Source: Agrobacterium tumefaciens str. B6
GTDB lineage: Bacteria > Pseudomonadota > Alphaproteobacteria > Rhizobiales > Rhizobiaceae
Assembly (NCBI RefSeq): GCF_001541315.1
Contig: NZ_LMVK01000052.1
Span: 62,001 to 126,000, forward strand
Length of the DNA stretch: 64,000 bases
Reading direction: 5' to 3'
Shown: positions 1 to 9,894 of the stretch, in pieces
How the letters are laid out: every line of letters starts with the position of its first letter
How positions within the stretch are numbered: position 1 is the first letter of the stretch
Position numbers and translations under genes: made by a program
Notes under the pieces: model-generated
Databases searched by the model: none
Seen by the model: only the letters and a program-made list of their open reading frames with translations
Told to the model about the DNA's origin: nothing

Positions 1-1
1 A

Positions 2-151
2 GGGCAGCTTGAGCGGATCACGAAGTTGATCGAAGACGGTGTGATCCGTCCGGTGGTCGATCGCACATTCCCGTTCGAGAAGTTGAACGATGCGTTCGCC
101 TATGTCGATACCGGTCGCGCCAAAGGGAAGGTCGTCGTCACACTGAAGTGA
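2..151 (+). CDS. C-terminal end of zinc-type alcohol dehydrogenase / quinone oxidoreductase (partial)
   Basis: The window opens inside this gene. The 49 visible residues run in frame to a TGA at 149-151 and contain the typical tail of medium-chain dehydrogenases: a stretch like IEDGVIRPVVDRTFPFE, then LNDAFAYVDTGRAKGKVV and a final beta strand. In that family this part closes the catalytic domain after the Rossmann fold. The enzyme would reduce or oxidise a carbonyl or quinone with NAD(P)H. Substrate and metal content cannot be told because the N-terminal part is outside the window. It lies 27 bp upstream of an alpha/beta hydrolase on the same strand and may be cotranscribed with it. Confidence 0.8.
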   Translation, partial: GQLERITKLIEDGVIRPVVDRTFPFEKLNDAFAYVDTGRAKGKVVVTLK

Positions 152-178
152 CGCCATACCCAAAACAAGGATTCCATC

Positions 179-1030
179 ATGACCACCCACACGCGCAACG
201 CAGACTGGAAGACGGCGCCCACCCACCACGTCGAGGCTGCCGGCACGCGCTTCGCCTATCGTCGTCTCGGGCCTGGCGGCGGCGTGCCGGTGGTCCTCCT
301 CAACCACTGGGGCGCGACCCTCGACAATTTCGATCCTCCCATCGTCGAGGGTCTGGCTGTCGATCGAACGGTCTATGCCCTCGATTATCGCGGCATCGGC
401 GCGTCCGGCGGCACAGCCCCTCTGACCATCGCCGAAATGGCGAGCGACACCATCGCCACAATCCGCGCGCTCGGACTGACGTCGATCGATCTGATCGGCT
501 TCTCGCTCGGTGGCTTCGTCGCCCAGCAGATCTTGTTCGACGCACCCGATCTTGTCCGCCGCGTCATCCTCGCCGGCACGGGTCCGGCAGGCGGAACCGG
601 AATCGAACGGGTCGGCCCGGTGTCGTGGCCGCTCATCATCAAAGGCCTGCTGACCTTCCGCGACCCCAAATTCTATCTCTTCTTCACGTCGAGCGTGGCG
701 GGCAAGCGGGCGGCCAAGACGGTCCTCGCCCGACTGAAAGAGCGCACGAAGGATCGCGACAACGCGGTCTCGCTCAAAGCCTTCCTGCGTCAACTGAAAA
801 CGATCAAGGGCTGGGGCCTTCAGGCGCCGCAACCGTTGAACACCATCGACAAGCCCGTCCTCGTGGTGAACGGTGATCATGACATCATGGTGCCGAGCGA
901 GAACTCGTCCGACCTGGCGCGCCGCATCCCCGGAGCTGAGCTCGTCCTTTACCCCGACGCAGGCCATGGCGGCATCTTCCAGTATCACGACGCCTTTATG
1001 GCGAAAGCCAAGGCTTTCCGGGCCGTTTGA
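179..1030 (+). CDS. alpha/beta hydrolase
   Basis: A 283-residue cytoplasmic alpha/beta-hydrolase of normal family length. The nucleophile elbow is GFSLGG with Ser109. The oxyanion region is LNHWGATLDNF near residue 42. The likely acid is in VNGDHDIMVP and the catalytic His in PDAGHGG near the C-terminus, so the full Ser-Asp-His triad is present. The fold hydrolyses esters, epoxides or C-C bonds, and the substrate cannot be deduced. The ATG at 179 is chosen because the N-terminal strand follows directly. It sits between a dehydrogenase and a broken aldo/keto reductase on the same strand, which suggests a small detoxification operon. Confidence 0.85.
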   Translation: MTTHTRNADWKTAPTHHVEAAGTRFAYRRLGPGGGVPVVLLNHWGATLDNFDPPIVEGLAVDRTVYALDYRGIGASGGTAPLTIAEMASDTIATIRALGLTSIDLIGFSLGGFVAQQILFDAPDLVRRVILAGTGPAGGTGIERVGPVSWPLIIKGLLTFRDPKFYLFFTSSVAGKRAAKTVLARLKERTKDRDNAVSLKAFLRQLKTIKGWGLQAPQPLNTIDKPVLVVNGDHDIMVPSENSSDLARRIPGAELVLYPDAGHGGIFQYHDAFMAKAKAFRAV

Positions 1031-1062
1031 TCGCCACCGCCGCAGCGACAAGGATATTTGCG

Positions 1063-2042
1063 ATGGACCACATGACATTCGGCCGCACGGGCCTTCAACT
1101 GTCGAGACTGGCGTTGGGGACCGGCAATTTCGGCACTGGATGGGGATATGGCGCCGATCCCGAGACGGCCGTGGCCATTCTGGACGCCTATGCGGCGGCG
1201 GGCGGCAATTTCATCGACTCGGCCGACGTCTATCAGTTTGCCAGTCGGAAGAAATTCTGGGCAAGGCGCTGGAGGGGCGGCGCGAGGATTTCGTGCTCGC
1301 GACCAAGTTCACCAATGGGGCTGCGCCAAACGCCAATCGGCTGGTGAAGGGCAACAGCCGCAAGGCCATGGTTGCCTCGGTCGAGGCAAGCCTTCGCCGC
1401 CTGAAGACCGACCGGATCGATCTCTATTGGGTGCATCATCCCGATGGACTGACACCGATGGAAGAAATCGTGCGCGGCCTCGATGATCTCTCCCGCGCCG
1501 GCAAGATCCTCTACGCGGGCCTTTCCAACTTCCCGGCCTGGCGACTGGCGCGTGCTGCAACGCTAGCCGAATTGACGCGCGCTGTGCCGATCGCTGCCGC
1601 ACAGTTCGAGCACAGCCTCGTTCATCGTGAGCCGGAAGCCGACGTGTTCCCCGCCTGTGATGCGCTGGGGGTCGGCGCCGTGACATGGTCACCGCTGGGT
1701 GGCGGCGTCTTGACCGGCAAGTATCGCAAGGGCGAGACCGGGCGCGCCGAAGGCTTTGGCGGGCGCGTGTTCCAGGCCGAAAACACGCCACAACGCTCAG
1801 CCACCATCGACGCCGTTCTGCAGGTCGCCAAAGAGGCCGATGCCAGTCCCGACCGCGTCGCCATCGCCTGGGCCATGACCCATGGGGCCGTGCCGATCAT
1901 CGGCCCGCGTTCGCTGGCGCAGTTGGAGAGCAATCTCGGTGCGGCAGCGCTGATGCTCTCACCGGAGCAAATCGCGCGCCTCGATGCGGCGAGCGCACCG
2001 GCGGGTGCGCCACCTCGTGCGACGACGCGCGCCGTCGCCTGA
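1063..2042 (+). pseudogene. aldo/keto reductase, frameshifted
   Basis: Two overlapping frames together make one complete aldo/keto reductase. The first frame, from the ATG at 1063, gives FGRTGLQLSRLALGTGNFG and ends its homology at NFIDSADVYQF, which carries the catalytic Asp and Tyr of the family. The second frame resumes at QSEEILGKALEGRRED, continues through LATKFTNG and WVHHPDG and ends at 2042. Adding one G after position 1240 (TTTGCCAG to TTTGGCCAG) restores YQFGQSEEILG, so the lesion is a single-base deletion. The rest of the gene is intact, including the NADPH-binding GPRSLAQLESNL segment. It is either a recent pseudogene or a sequencing error. Confidence 0.8.
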
Positions 2043-2054
2043 CGCAGGGCTTAG

Positions 2055-2480
2055 TCGCGGATCACCATCGAGATTATCAAGATATTCGGTGATGCGGTGG
2101 CTTCGCTGATGCAGGAGCGGAATAACGCCAGACGGGCTCTTTTCGAGGAAGGCCGGTTGTTTGTGCTGGGCGCCAATGTCGACGGAGATGAACTTGACCT
2201 GTGGTTCGAGTCCCTTGATGGTGTGGTGAGACTGCTTCAAGATCAGACGGCCGAGGATGCTGCCATCTGGCGGGACATTGCCGACCGCTACGGCCTTGTG
2301 GAAAACGATCTTTCCCGTCTTGCCTCGCCGTGGCACACGGATGCCGATCTCGGACGACCGATCGAGGTGGTGACGGATATGTCTAAAAGCCGGAAACTAG
2401 GATTTCTTGATTATCAGGCGACAGATGACGCCTTCTTGGATCTGTTCGGACGACTGCGCGCTGACAAGATCATTCCGTAA
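2055..2480 (+). pseudogene. C-terminal remnant of NAD-dependent epimerase/dehydratase-like protein
   Basis: An open frame follows a TAG at 2052-2054 and can start at GTG 2097 (127 residues). Its second half, WHTDADLGRPIEVVTDMSKS followed by LGFLDYQ and FDLFGRLRADKIIP, looks like the C-terminus of extended short-chain dehydrogenases annotated as epimerases. The Rossmann GxxGxxG motif and the YxxxK active site are missing, because the frame begins too far downstream. I read it as the 3' fragment of a deleted gene that may still be translated. Family assignment rests on recalled similarity and is moderate. It lies downstream of the broken aldo/keto reductase. Confidence 0.5.
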
Positions 2481-2601
2481 CTAGGCTTAGGTCTGGCATA
2501 AAGAGGCCGGCGATCGTCGAGGCGGATGGATTCCCGACGTTTAGCTTACCCGGCGTGACCACCCCGATCATCATATCGTCTCGCATCTGCAACCGACGGA
2601 A

Positions 2602-2626
2602 ACCCGGCCCCATAACGGAGCCGGGT
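2602..2626 (-). terminator. hairpin downstream of the cysteine hydrolase gene
   Basis: ACCCGGC (2602-2608) pairs with GCCGGGT (2620-2626) across an 11-base loop. It lies 10 bases beyond the stop of the leftward cysteine hydrolase gene. No clear T-run follows, so it is a candidate terminator or 3'-end stabiliser only. Confidence 0.45.
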
Positions 2627-2636
2627 CCGCGGCGGA

Positions 2637-3233
2637 TTACGTCTTCGCCACGAACTCCTGGGCGGTGATCGCGTTGGCGTAGAAAGGTGCGATCTCGGCC
2701 ACGAAGTCGTCCTGTTGCTTGCGGGTATAGCCGGCTGAGGCGTCGTAGATGACGTTGGTGTGGTAGCCGAGGTCATGGGCATTGCGCATCGAAGACTCGA
2801 CGCACTGGCGCAGTGAAAACCCCGACAGGTAGATCTCATCGATGCGGTTGTTGCGCAGGTAGCCATCGAGCGTGGTTCCGACGAAGACGCTGCTGCCGCC
2901 AGCGCGCTCGCGAACGACATGCTCGCCTTCTGCCGGCTCGAAGCCGGGGAAGAAATCGGCCTGCTCGCCCAGGAACGCGCTATGGTCGCGCGTCATCTTG
3001 CGCAGGCCGTACTTGGCCTCGCCCAGCACCTTGAAGGTCGGCTCGAACTTCAGCGCTGCGTGGATCACGTGCAGGCCGCGACGACGGGCCTCTTCGAGGA
3101 TGATCTTCGAATTGGCGATAGCGGTGTCGACCTGCTCCCGGTCCTGAAACACCGGATAAATGCCGCCGGTCGGGGAGAGCCATTCGTTGACATATTCGAT
3201 CAGGATCAGCGCGCTATTGGATGGGTCGGTCAT
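2637..3233 (-). CDS. isochorismatase-like cysteine hydrolase
   Basis: A 198-residue protein of the isochorismatase-fold cysteine hydrolase family. The nucleophile is the Cys in GFSLRQCVESSMRNAHDLGY, followed by the usual VIYDASAGY strand. The first catalytic position is in ALILIEYVNEW, where the usual Asp is Glu, and the typical catalytic Lys is not obvious. Members hydrolyse amides, ureides or vinyl ethers, so the substrate is open. The start at 3233 is supported by AAGGAG about 9 bases upstream. A GST gene lies 26 bp upstream on the same strand, which suggests cotranscription. Confidence 0.8.
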   Translation of the reverse strand: MTDPSNSALILIEYVNEWLSPTGGIYPVFQDREQVDTAIANSKIILEEARRRGLHVIHAALKFEPTFKVLGEAKYGLRKMTRDHSAFLGEQADFFPGFEPAEGEHVVRERAGGSSVFVGTTLDGYLRNNRIDEIYLSGFSLRQCVESSMRNAHDLGYHTNVIYDASAGYTRKQQDDFVAEIAPFYANAITAQEFVAKT

Positions 3234-3259
3234 GATATCACTCCTTGGAATTCTGGTTG

Positions 3260-3934
3260 TTAAGCCGCGATCATCGCGCCTTGCTGGCGCAGGTGGTCGC
3301 GAAACAGGTCGGGATAGGTGTCGATCACGGCGTTCTTGACGCTGGATCGCTCGGCAAGTGCCGCGCGCCACGCCGTCGCACGTGGCAGGCCAGCAAAGAT
3401 CGGGTCCGCCACCTCCGGATCGATGATCCCGAAATAGCGGAACAGCGGTGCGTAGACGGCATCAACCAGGCCAAAGTCCGCCCCGGCGAAATACGGGCCG
3501 TCGCCCAGTTCGGCCTCGATCTTGCTTAGCCGATCACGGAAGGCGGCCCGCCTGACGTCGGCGATCGCCATGTCCCTGGCGTGGAGGAACTGCCAGCCTT
3601 CGGCAAAGGTCTGGGTGGCGAATTCGATCCACGCGCGATGCCGGGCACGCAGCAATGCATCGTCGGGATACATCGCTGCGCCACCCTGCGTCTCGTTCAG
3701 ATATTCGCAGATCGCCACGCTTTCGAAGAGGATTGCCTCCTCACCGCTCAGTTGGCCCACCTTCAGCACCGGTACCTTGCCGGTCGGCGACAGGACCAGA
3801 AACCAGTCAGGCTTGGCCGATAGATCGACGTTGACCCGGTCGAATGCCACTCCCTTTTCGAGAAGGACGATCACGGCGCGCTGAACGAACGGGCACAGCG
3901 GGTGGCTGACGAGCGTGAGGTTTTGCTCTGTCAT
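3260..3934 (-). CDS. glutathione S-transferase family protein
   Basis: A 224-residue soluble GST. The thioredoxin-like N-terminal domain (residues 5-85) carries HPLCPFVQR with Cys14 at the active site, the cis-proline segment GKVPVLKV and the glutathione-binding ESVAI motif. A helical C-terminal domain includes GPYFAGADFGLVDAVYAPLF, the conserved folding motif of the family. Cys14 in CPFVQR points to an omega- or zeta-like or reductase-type GST rather than a classical Tyr/Ser enzyme. It is likely to conjugate or reduce electrophiles. It is flanked on the same strand by an SDR upstream and a cysteine hydrolase downstream. Confidence 0.88.
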   Translation of the reverse strand: MTEQNLTLVSHPLCPFVQRAVIVLLEKGVAFDRVNVDLSAKPDWFLVLSPTGKVPVLKVGQLSGEEAILFESVAICEYLNETQGGAAMYPDDALLRARHRAWIEFATQTFAEGWQFLHARDMAIADVRRAAFRDRLSKIEAELGDGPYFAGADFGLVDAVYAPLFRYFGIIDPEVADPIFAGLPRATAWRAALAERSSVKNAVIDTYPDLFRDHLRQQGAMIAA

Positions 3935-3962
3935 AACAGGGCCTCCATGTGCTTAAGACGGA

Positions 3963-4721
3963 TCAAAGCGACTGGCCACCCGACACGTCGAACGTCGTGC
4001 CGTTGGCCCAGCCGAAATCGTCGGACAGGATGGCTGCGACCGCGCCGCCGATGTCGTCGGGCTGACCGACGCGGCCTAGCGCAATCTTGCTCGCGACGAA
4101 GGCATGAGCCTGTTCGTCATCGCGGACCCTGCCACCGCCGAAATCGGTGGCGATGGCGCCGGGTGCGATGGCGTTGGCGCGGATCTGCCGCGCGCCGAGC
4201 TCGAGCGCCATGAACCGGGTCAGCGTCTCGAGCCCCGCTTTGGCCGCGGCATAGAGGCCGAAGCTGGGCATCGACGTGCGCGTGAAGCCCGTCGAGACGT
4301 TGAGGATGCGTCCGCCATCGGCGATGATCGGTAGCAATGCCTGCGTCAGGAACACCGGTCCGCGCAGGTGCATGTCGATCATCATATCGAACTGTTCCTC
4401 GCTGGCGTCAGCTACCTGCACGTGGACGACCGCACCGGCGTTGTTGACCAGATAGTCGAACCGGTCGCTGCCGAAGCGGCTCCGGAGCGTCTCGGCGAAG
4501 GATGCGGCGAAGGCCGGAAAGCTCGCCACCTTGGTAACGTCGAGCGCGAGCATCGCCGCTGTGCCGCCCAGCGCCTCGATCTCGCTTACCAGCGCATCGG
4601 CTTCCGCCGCGCCCTGGCGATAGGTGCCGATGACGCCCACACCACGCCTGGCGAGATGCAGCGCCATGTTGCGACCGAGGCCGCGGCTGGCACCAGTAAT
4701 GAGTGCGATCTTCTGAGTCAT
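3963..4721 (-). CDS. SDR family NAD(P)-dependent oxidoreductase
   Basis: A 252-residue classical short-chain dehydrogenase. It has the cofactor motif TGASRGLGRN near residue 9, an NNAG strand-4 motif, the Ser in LNVSTGFTRTS and the active-site YAAAKAG (Tyr and Lys). The C-terminal loop IRANAIAPGAIATDF and the final VSGGQSL are typical of the family. The start at 4721 follows an AAGGA element. Longer upstream reading has no support. The gene heads the leftward SDR-GST-cysteine hydrolase group and is divergent from an AraC regulator, its probable controller. Confidence 0.9.
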   Translation of the reverse strand: MTQKIALITGASRGLGRNMALHLARRGVGVIGTYRQGAAEADALVSEIEALGGTAAMLALDVTKVASFPAFAASFAETLRSRFGSDRFDYLVNNAGAVVHVQVADASEEQFDMMIDMHLRGPVFLTQALLPIIADGGRILNVSTGFTRTSMPSFGLYAAAKAGLETLTRFMALELGARQIRANAIAPGAIATDFGGGRVRDDEQAHAFVASKIALGRVGQPDDIGGAVAAILSDDFGWANGTTFDVSGGQSL

Positions 4722-4838
4722 GGCTACATTCCTTGTGATTTTGATTATCGGATGGCACGCTGCTGAAGCGTCGCCTTGGCTGTCAGTCAAATAGGCGATT
4801 GCAGTGCCCGACGCCCCGCCTAATGCTCTCAATTGCTT

Positions 4839-4855
4839 GCCTGATTGTCTCAGGC
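4839..4855. promoter_or_regulatory. inverted repeat in SDR/AraC divergent region
   Basis: GCCTGA (4839-4844) and TCAGGC (4850-4855) form a perfect 6-bp inverted repeat around five bases. It lies between the SDR and AraC genes and is a candidate operator. There is no direct evidence of binding. Confidence 0.35.
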
Positions 4856-4893
4856 TCTTTGCATGCGTGAAGATTGATGTCATACTCCCTGGC

Positions 4894-5793
4894 ATGACGG
4901 ACACCCTAAATCCCCTTCGCGATCTCGCGCTCCGCCACGGGCGGACCGGAATGACCCTCACGCCAATCCCACGCCTGGAAATCGGTATAGGACACGCGAC
5001 CTCTGGAACCTCGCCGTGTCTCTACCGCTCGATGATCTGCTTCATTCTGCAGGGATCGAAAGAAGTGGCCATCCACGACGATCTGCTGCGCTACGACGCG
5101 TCTCAATATCTGGTGAGCGCACTCGATCTGCCTTTGAGCGGGCAGATCCATGACGCTTACGACGGCAGTCCTTATGTGGCGATTTCGTTAGTCCTTGATC
5201 CGGCACTTCTCGCCGAGGTCGCATCGACGATGCCGGCGGTGCGCGATGCGGGTACGCCTGACAGCGGTCTCGCGATCAATCCGATGACTCCGCCGTTGCG
5301 CGACACGCTGCTGCGACTGCTGGCATTGCTCGACACGCCTGCGGACATTCCGGCGCTCGCGCCGATGGCCGAACGCGAATTGCTTTATCGTCTCCTGCAG
5401 GGCCCGCAGGGGCGTCTGTTGCGCCACATCGCCCGCCCGGAAGGCGCGATCGGCGGCATCCGCCGCGCAGTCGAATGGATCCGCGACCATGGCAACAGGC
5501 GGCTGCGGATCGAGGCTTTGTGTGAAGCTGCTGGCATGAGCCGTGCGAGCTTGCATCGCCACTTCATCGCTCTGACCGGATTAAGCCCGATCCAGTATCA
5601 GAAGCAGATACGCCTTCAGGAAGCCCGGCAGTTGCTGCTCGCCGGCGACCGGAGTGCCTCCGACGTCGCCTATGCGGTGGGCTATGAAAGCGCCTCGCAA
5701 TTCAGCCGGGAATATCTGCGGCAATTCGGAGCTCCGCCTGTCCGCGACGTTCGTAGGCTTAGGCAGTCTATTGGCGATCAGACGATCAGTTGA
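4894..5793 (+). CDS. AraC family transcriptional regulator
   Basis: A 299-residue activator. Residues 1-180 form the N-terminal ligand domain seen in AraC regulators next to oxidoreductase genes: it starts LRDLALRHGRTGMTLTPI and has the CFILQGSKEVAIHDD strand. Residues 195-295 hold two helix-turn-helix units, LRIEALCEAAGMSRASLHRH and ASDVAYAVGYESASQFSREY. The start at 4894 is chosen because homology begins there. GTG starts at 4804 or 4867 are possible and no start has a strong ribosome site. It is divergent from the SDR and likely regulates the SDR-GST-hydrolase group in response to a small electrophile or carbonyl. Confidence 0.88.
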   Translation: MTDTLNPLRDLALRHGRTGMTLTPIPRLEIGIGHATSGTSPCLYRSMICFILQGSKEVAIHDDLLRYDASQYLVSALDLPLSGQIHDAYDGSPYVAISLVLDPALLAEVASTMPAVRDAGTPDSGLAINPMTPPLRDTLLRLLALLDTPADIPALAPMAERELLYRLLQGPQGRLLRHIARPEGAIGGIRRAVEWIRDHGNRRLRIEALCEAAGMSRASLHRHFIALTGLSPIQYQKQIRLQEARQLLLAGDRSASDVAYAVGYESASQFSREYLRQFGAPPVRDVRRLRQSIGDQTIS

Positions 5794-5906
5794 AGTAGCT
5801 CTCGCTGAGTGAACCCTGCAAACGATGCTGCCATCTGAGCCAGTGCGATCCTTAAATCCACATAGGTGGCCTTTTCAGATGCTTGTGCTATTTGGCGCAC
5901 CCGTCC

Positions 5907-5929
5907 ATGGTTCGTTTCCTTTCAAGGCG
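5907..5929. repeat. 23-bp dispersed repeat, copy 1
   Basis: The 23 bases at 5907-5929 match 15717-15739 at 21 positions; both contain TTCCTTTCAAGGCG. This copy lies beside the pRiA4b ORF-3-like gene and the other beside the FitAB pair, both accessory genes. Function unknown. Confidence 0.4.
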
Positions 5930-5951
5930 TTCACCTAGAGATTTAGCCTAC

Positions 5952-6590
5952 TCATTTCTTCGTGACGGATTTCGGCTTCGGTTGATACAAGCGCCGTTTA
6001 ACGTTTGAGCGCAGAGCATTGCGGACATCCTTGTCCACGATCGAAAGGTCGAACCATTCCGGATCAAAATATCCACCGCACCAACTGATGGTTTCGGCAT
6101 ATTCTGGATCGTCCCGATCGGCGATGATCTCCAGGAACCGCTCGTAACCCGATACGCCGCCCACATCCTCGGGCGGCCGCGCCCTTTCGCCGGCGACACA
6201 GCCCCCGTGTTTTGGCGTCGCAGCGAGCGTCAAGAACTCCTCGACCACGATCGTATGTCGCCAGCCATCCCCGAAATCATAGTGGTAGCTGAAGACAGAG
6301 CCTTGCTCGAAGTCCAACAAGCGAACTTCGATCTGATCGAAGACCCGAGGATCGTCATCGGTCGCATCCTCAGTCAGGATCTCGACGTCCCCATAACGGA
6401 GCCCGCCAATGCGGAGCTCATAGAGGTGATAGTTCCACCAGTTGAACGCGGCCTGAATTCCGAAGTGCAGATGCTCCAGGTTCCAATGGACCGGCAGGAC
6501 CAGACGGCGCCACGCGTCCGGTGCGACCTCGTCGATGGATACTTTAATCTGCACAGTATTTGCGGCTTTGAACATTGTCTGAATGAACAT
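5952..6590 (-). CDS. plasmid pRiA4b ORF-3 family protein
   Basis: A protein of about 212 residues with the hallmarks of the pRiA4b ORF-3 family, also carried as a passenger by some transposons. These are IKVSIDEVAPDAWRRLVLP, then LEHLHFGIQAAFNWWNYHLY, the acidic FSYHYDFGDGWRH box and late CGGYFDPEWFDL. The biochemical role of the family is unknown. The ATG at 6590 is preferred; a TTG at 6665 would add 25 unrelated-looking residues, and neither has a clear ribosome site. It stands alone between an AraC regulator and groEL, suggesting acquisition with mobile DNA. Confidence 0.8.
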   Translation of the reverse strand: MFIQTMFKAANTVQIKVSIDEVAPDAWRRLVLPVHWNLEHLHFGIQAAFNWWNYHLYELRIGGLRYGDVEILTEDATDDDPRVFDQIEVRLLDFEQGSVFSYHYDFGDGWRHTIVVEEFLTLAATPKHGGCVAGERARPPEDVGGVSGYERFLEIIADRDDPEYAETISWCGGYFDPEWFDLSIVDKDVRNALRSNVKRRLYQPKPKSVTKK

Positions 6591-6922
6591 GGTCGGCCAA
6601 AGATCGTCAAGATGATCGCTCGCGCCGCATAGCAGGATATTGTGGCGCCGTCGTTCGCGGACCAATTTCTCATCAGCCGCGAAGCAATCCGGCCGCTGCG
6701 AAGGGACCGCATTGCCATGCCATCCAATGCCACGAGATCTGCGGGAAAACGGGAGATGTCGACGATTGCTCCTGAAGATTTTCCCGTGATCCTGAGGGCA
6801 ACAGAAGCCGTTCGCCTGCCTCGGTAAAATTAAGACTGCACGGGCTGCGGTGAAAGCGGTGAAACAGGCGAAGTTTCAGGTTTGCCGCCTAGGGTCGATC
6901 CGCTACGGATCGTCCCTGGGGT

Positions 6923-6944
6923 CCCGCCCGCATACACGGGCGGG
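6923..6944 (-). terminator. groESL downstream hairpin
   Basis: CCCGCCCG (6923-6930) pairs perfectly with CGGGCGGG (6937-6944) around a six-base loop. It starts 13 bases past the groEL stop codon on the minus strand. The 8-bp GC stem fits a terminator, but no strong U-tract follows. Confidence 0.6.
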
Positions 6945-6956
6945 GCCATCTTGATG

Positions 6957-8597
<1,641 letters not shown>

Positions 8598-8643
8598 TCA
8601 ATAGGCAGCTATTTGACTGATGGTTCGGCAGAACAGGGGAGGC

Positions 8644-8958
8644 TCAGGCGGCTTTCTTCTGCTCGACTTGGGCTTCGATGATCCCCATGACGTCACTTTC
8701 CTTCATGATCAGCAGGTCTTCGCCGTTGATCTCGATCTCAGTGCCAGACCACTTGCCGAACAGGATGCGGTCACCCGCCTTGACATCCAGAGCCTGGATC
8801 TGACCGGCTTCATTGCGGGCGCCGGACCCGACGGCGATGACTTCGCCTTCTTGCGGCTTTTCCTTGGCGGTGTCAGGGATGATGATGCCGCCCTTGGTCT
8901 TCTCTTCGGATTCGACGCGGCGGACGAGAATGCGATCGTGAAGCGGTCTAAACGACAT
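8644..8958 (-). CDS. groS: co-chaperonin GroES (10 kDa)
   Basis: A 104-residue lid protein of the GroEL cage. It begins [20 protein letters not shown], has the mobile loop [19 protein letters not shown] that contacts GroEL, the [13 protein letters not shown] strand and the terminal DVMGIIE. The start at 8958 is fixed by GGAGG six bases upstream and by family length. A reading that adds 42 residues upstream has no homology. It is first gene of the groESL operon. No perfect CIRCE element is visible upstream, so heat-shock sigma control is more likely than HrcA. Confidence 0.97.
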   Translation of the reverse strand: MSFRPLHDRILVRRVESEEKTKGGIIIPDTAKEKPQEGEVIAVGSGARNEAGQIQALDVKAGDRILFGKWSGTEIEINGEDLLIMKESDVMGIIEAQVEQKKAA

Positions 8959-9055
8959 GTTTTCCTCCATGGACAAACAATGATGACGTTCCCCTGGCCG
9001 GAAGGGATTGCCATGCCGGACAGGAGCGAAACCTCTTTGAGCGTTTCGCGCAAAA

Positions 9056-9084
9056 AATTTATTTTTGCTTTTTTTCGATTTCAA
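9056..9084 (-). promoter_or_regulatory. candidate groESL promoter
   Basis: On the minus strand TTGAAA (9079-9084) and TAAATT (9056-9061) are separated by exactly 17 bases, about 98 bases upstream of the groES start. The -35 extends to CTTGAAA, the form recognised by heat-shock sigma factor RpoH as well as housekeeping sigma. Confidence 0.5.
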
Positions 9085-9232
9085 GAGGGCGATGGAGAAA
9101 AATTAGCAATCGGTCTTGGCGGCTGCTAACTTGCTGAAAAGGAAAAATAATGTGAATTCTTCCGTTTCCGACAGGTTGATCATGGCGCACACCTGGGCCA
9201 TCATCCCTACTGTCACGACACGGAGATGAAGC

Positions 9233-9505
9233 ATGAACTTTTCATCTGATCTCGAGCGCCAGCTCAATGGGTACGGACTGACCACCGCGCATATACTTTA
9301 TCACATCCCGGATTTCGAATCCGTCCTGCAGACCTATGTCTGGCAGGATTACGATATCGCCCCCGACTTCCCGGAAATGCGCAGGTTCCTGGCTTTCTGG
9401 CAGGCTTCCCTCGATGGGCCGCTGCATTCTGTTCGCTACAGCCACCAGCGCCTGATCGGGCCCAATGAGTGGCGGCGCGTCGATGGTGAATTCAAACTGC
9501 ACTGA
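9233..9505 (+). CDS. usg: usg protein
   Basis: A 90-residue protein matching the small alphaproteobacterial Usg family. It contains LNGYGLTTAHILYHIPD, TYVWQDYDIAPDFP, a central FLAFWQASLDGPLHSV and the terminal EWRRVDGEFKLH. Length and motifs fit the whole family member. The name comes from a gene next to tryptophan biosynthesis in other bacteria; its biochemical function is not known. The ATG at 9233 follows GGAGATGA. It is divergent from groESL and shares the upstream region. Confidence 0.85.
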   Translation: MNFSSDLERQLNGYGLTTAHILYHIPDFESVLQTYVWQDYDIAPDFPEMRRFLAFWQASLDGPLHSVRYSHQRLIGPNEWRRVDGEFKLH

Positions 9506-9599
9506 GGCTTGAAATCGATTTTCTCACTCCCTAGCTCATCGGCCGGCCGAGGCTTGATGAGCTCGGTGACTTTCCCACGTCTGTATGGAGTGAGACCGC

Positions 9600-9890
9600 A
9601 TGGAGGAAAACATCAACATCATCAAGAGCGCCAGTATCCCGGAAAGGGAAGAGATTATCGTCGATTTCGCCCGGTGGCTTGAGACCGCTTCACAGGAGGC
9701 TCTGGTGTATGGTGAGGGGCGCTTTGCAGTGCTTTCTGCGAATATGGCAGAGGCGATCCGCGTCAATGCCGATGAACTTGCTCGCGACAACCCCGAGATG
9801 ACGGAGCGGGTCTTGCAGCAGGCGTGTGCGATGATAACGCAGTTCAAGGCTGCCTATCCGCATCGGGTGATCAGCCGGTCTGTCCATTAG
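9600..9890 (+). CDS. hypothetical protein
   Basis: A 96-residue acidic, helix-rich protein I do not recognise. It has no signal peptide or membrane segment. The amphipathic stretch EREEIIVDFARWLETASQE and a late TERVLQQACAMITQFKAAYP suggest a small all-alpha cytoplasmic protein. A GGAGTGAG element lies about 7 bases before the ATG, which supports translation. It lies 94 bp downstream of usg on the same strand and is followed at once by a truncated CHAD-domain gene. Codon usage resembles its neighbours. Confidence 0.55.
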   Translation: MEENINIIKSASIPEREEIIVDFARWLETASQEALVYGEGRFAVLSANMAEAIRVNADELARDNPEMTERVLQQACAMITQFKAAYPHRVISRSVH

Positions 9891-9894
9891 CGCA

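Noticed and set aside
8620-9129. A 169-codon open frame on the plus strand
   Set aside because: It is antisense to groES and its leader, without family character.
8959-9232. A CIRCE (HrcA) operator before groESL
   Set aside because: No TTAGCACTC-N9-GAGTGCTAA type repeat is present; only a sigma-type promoter was found.
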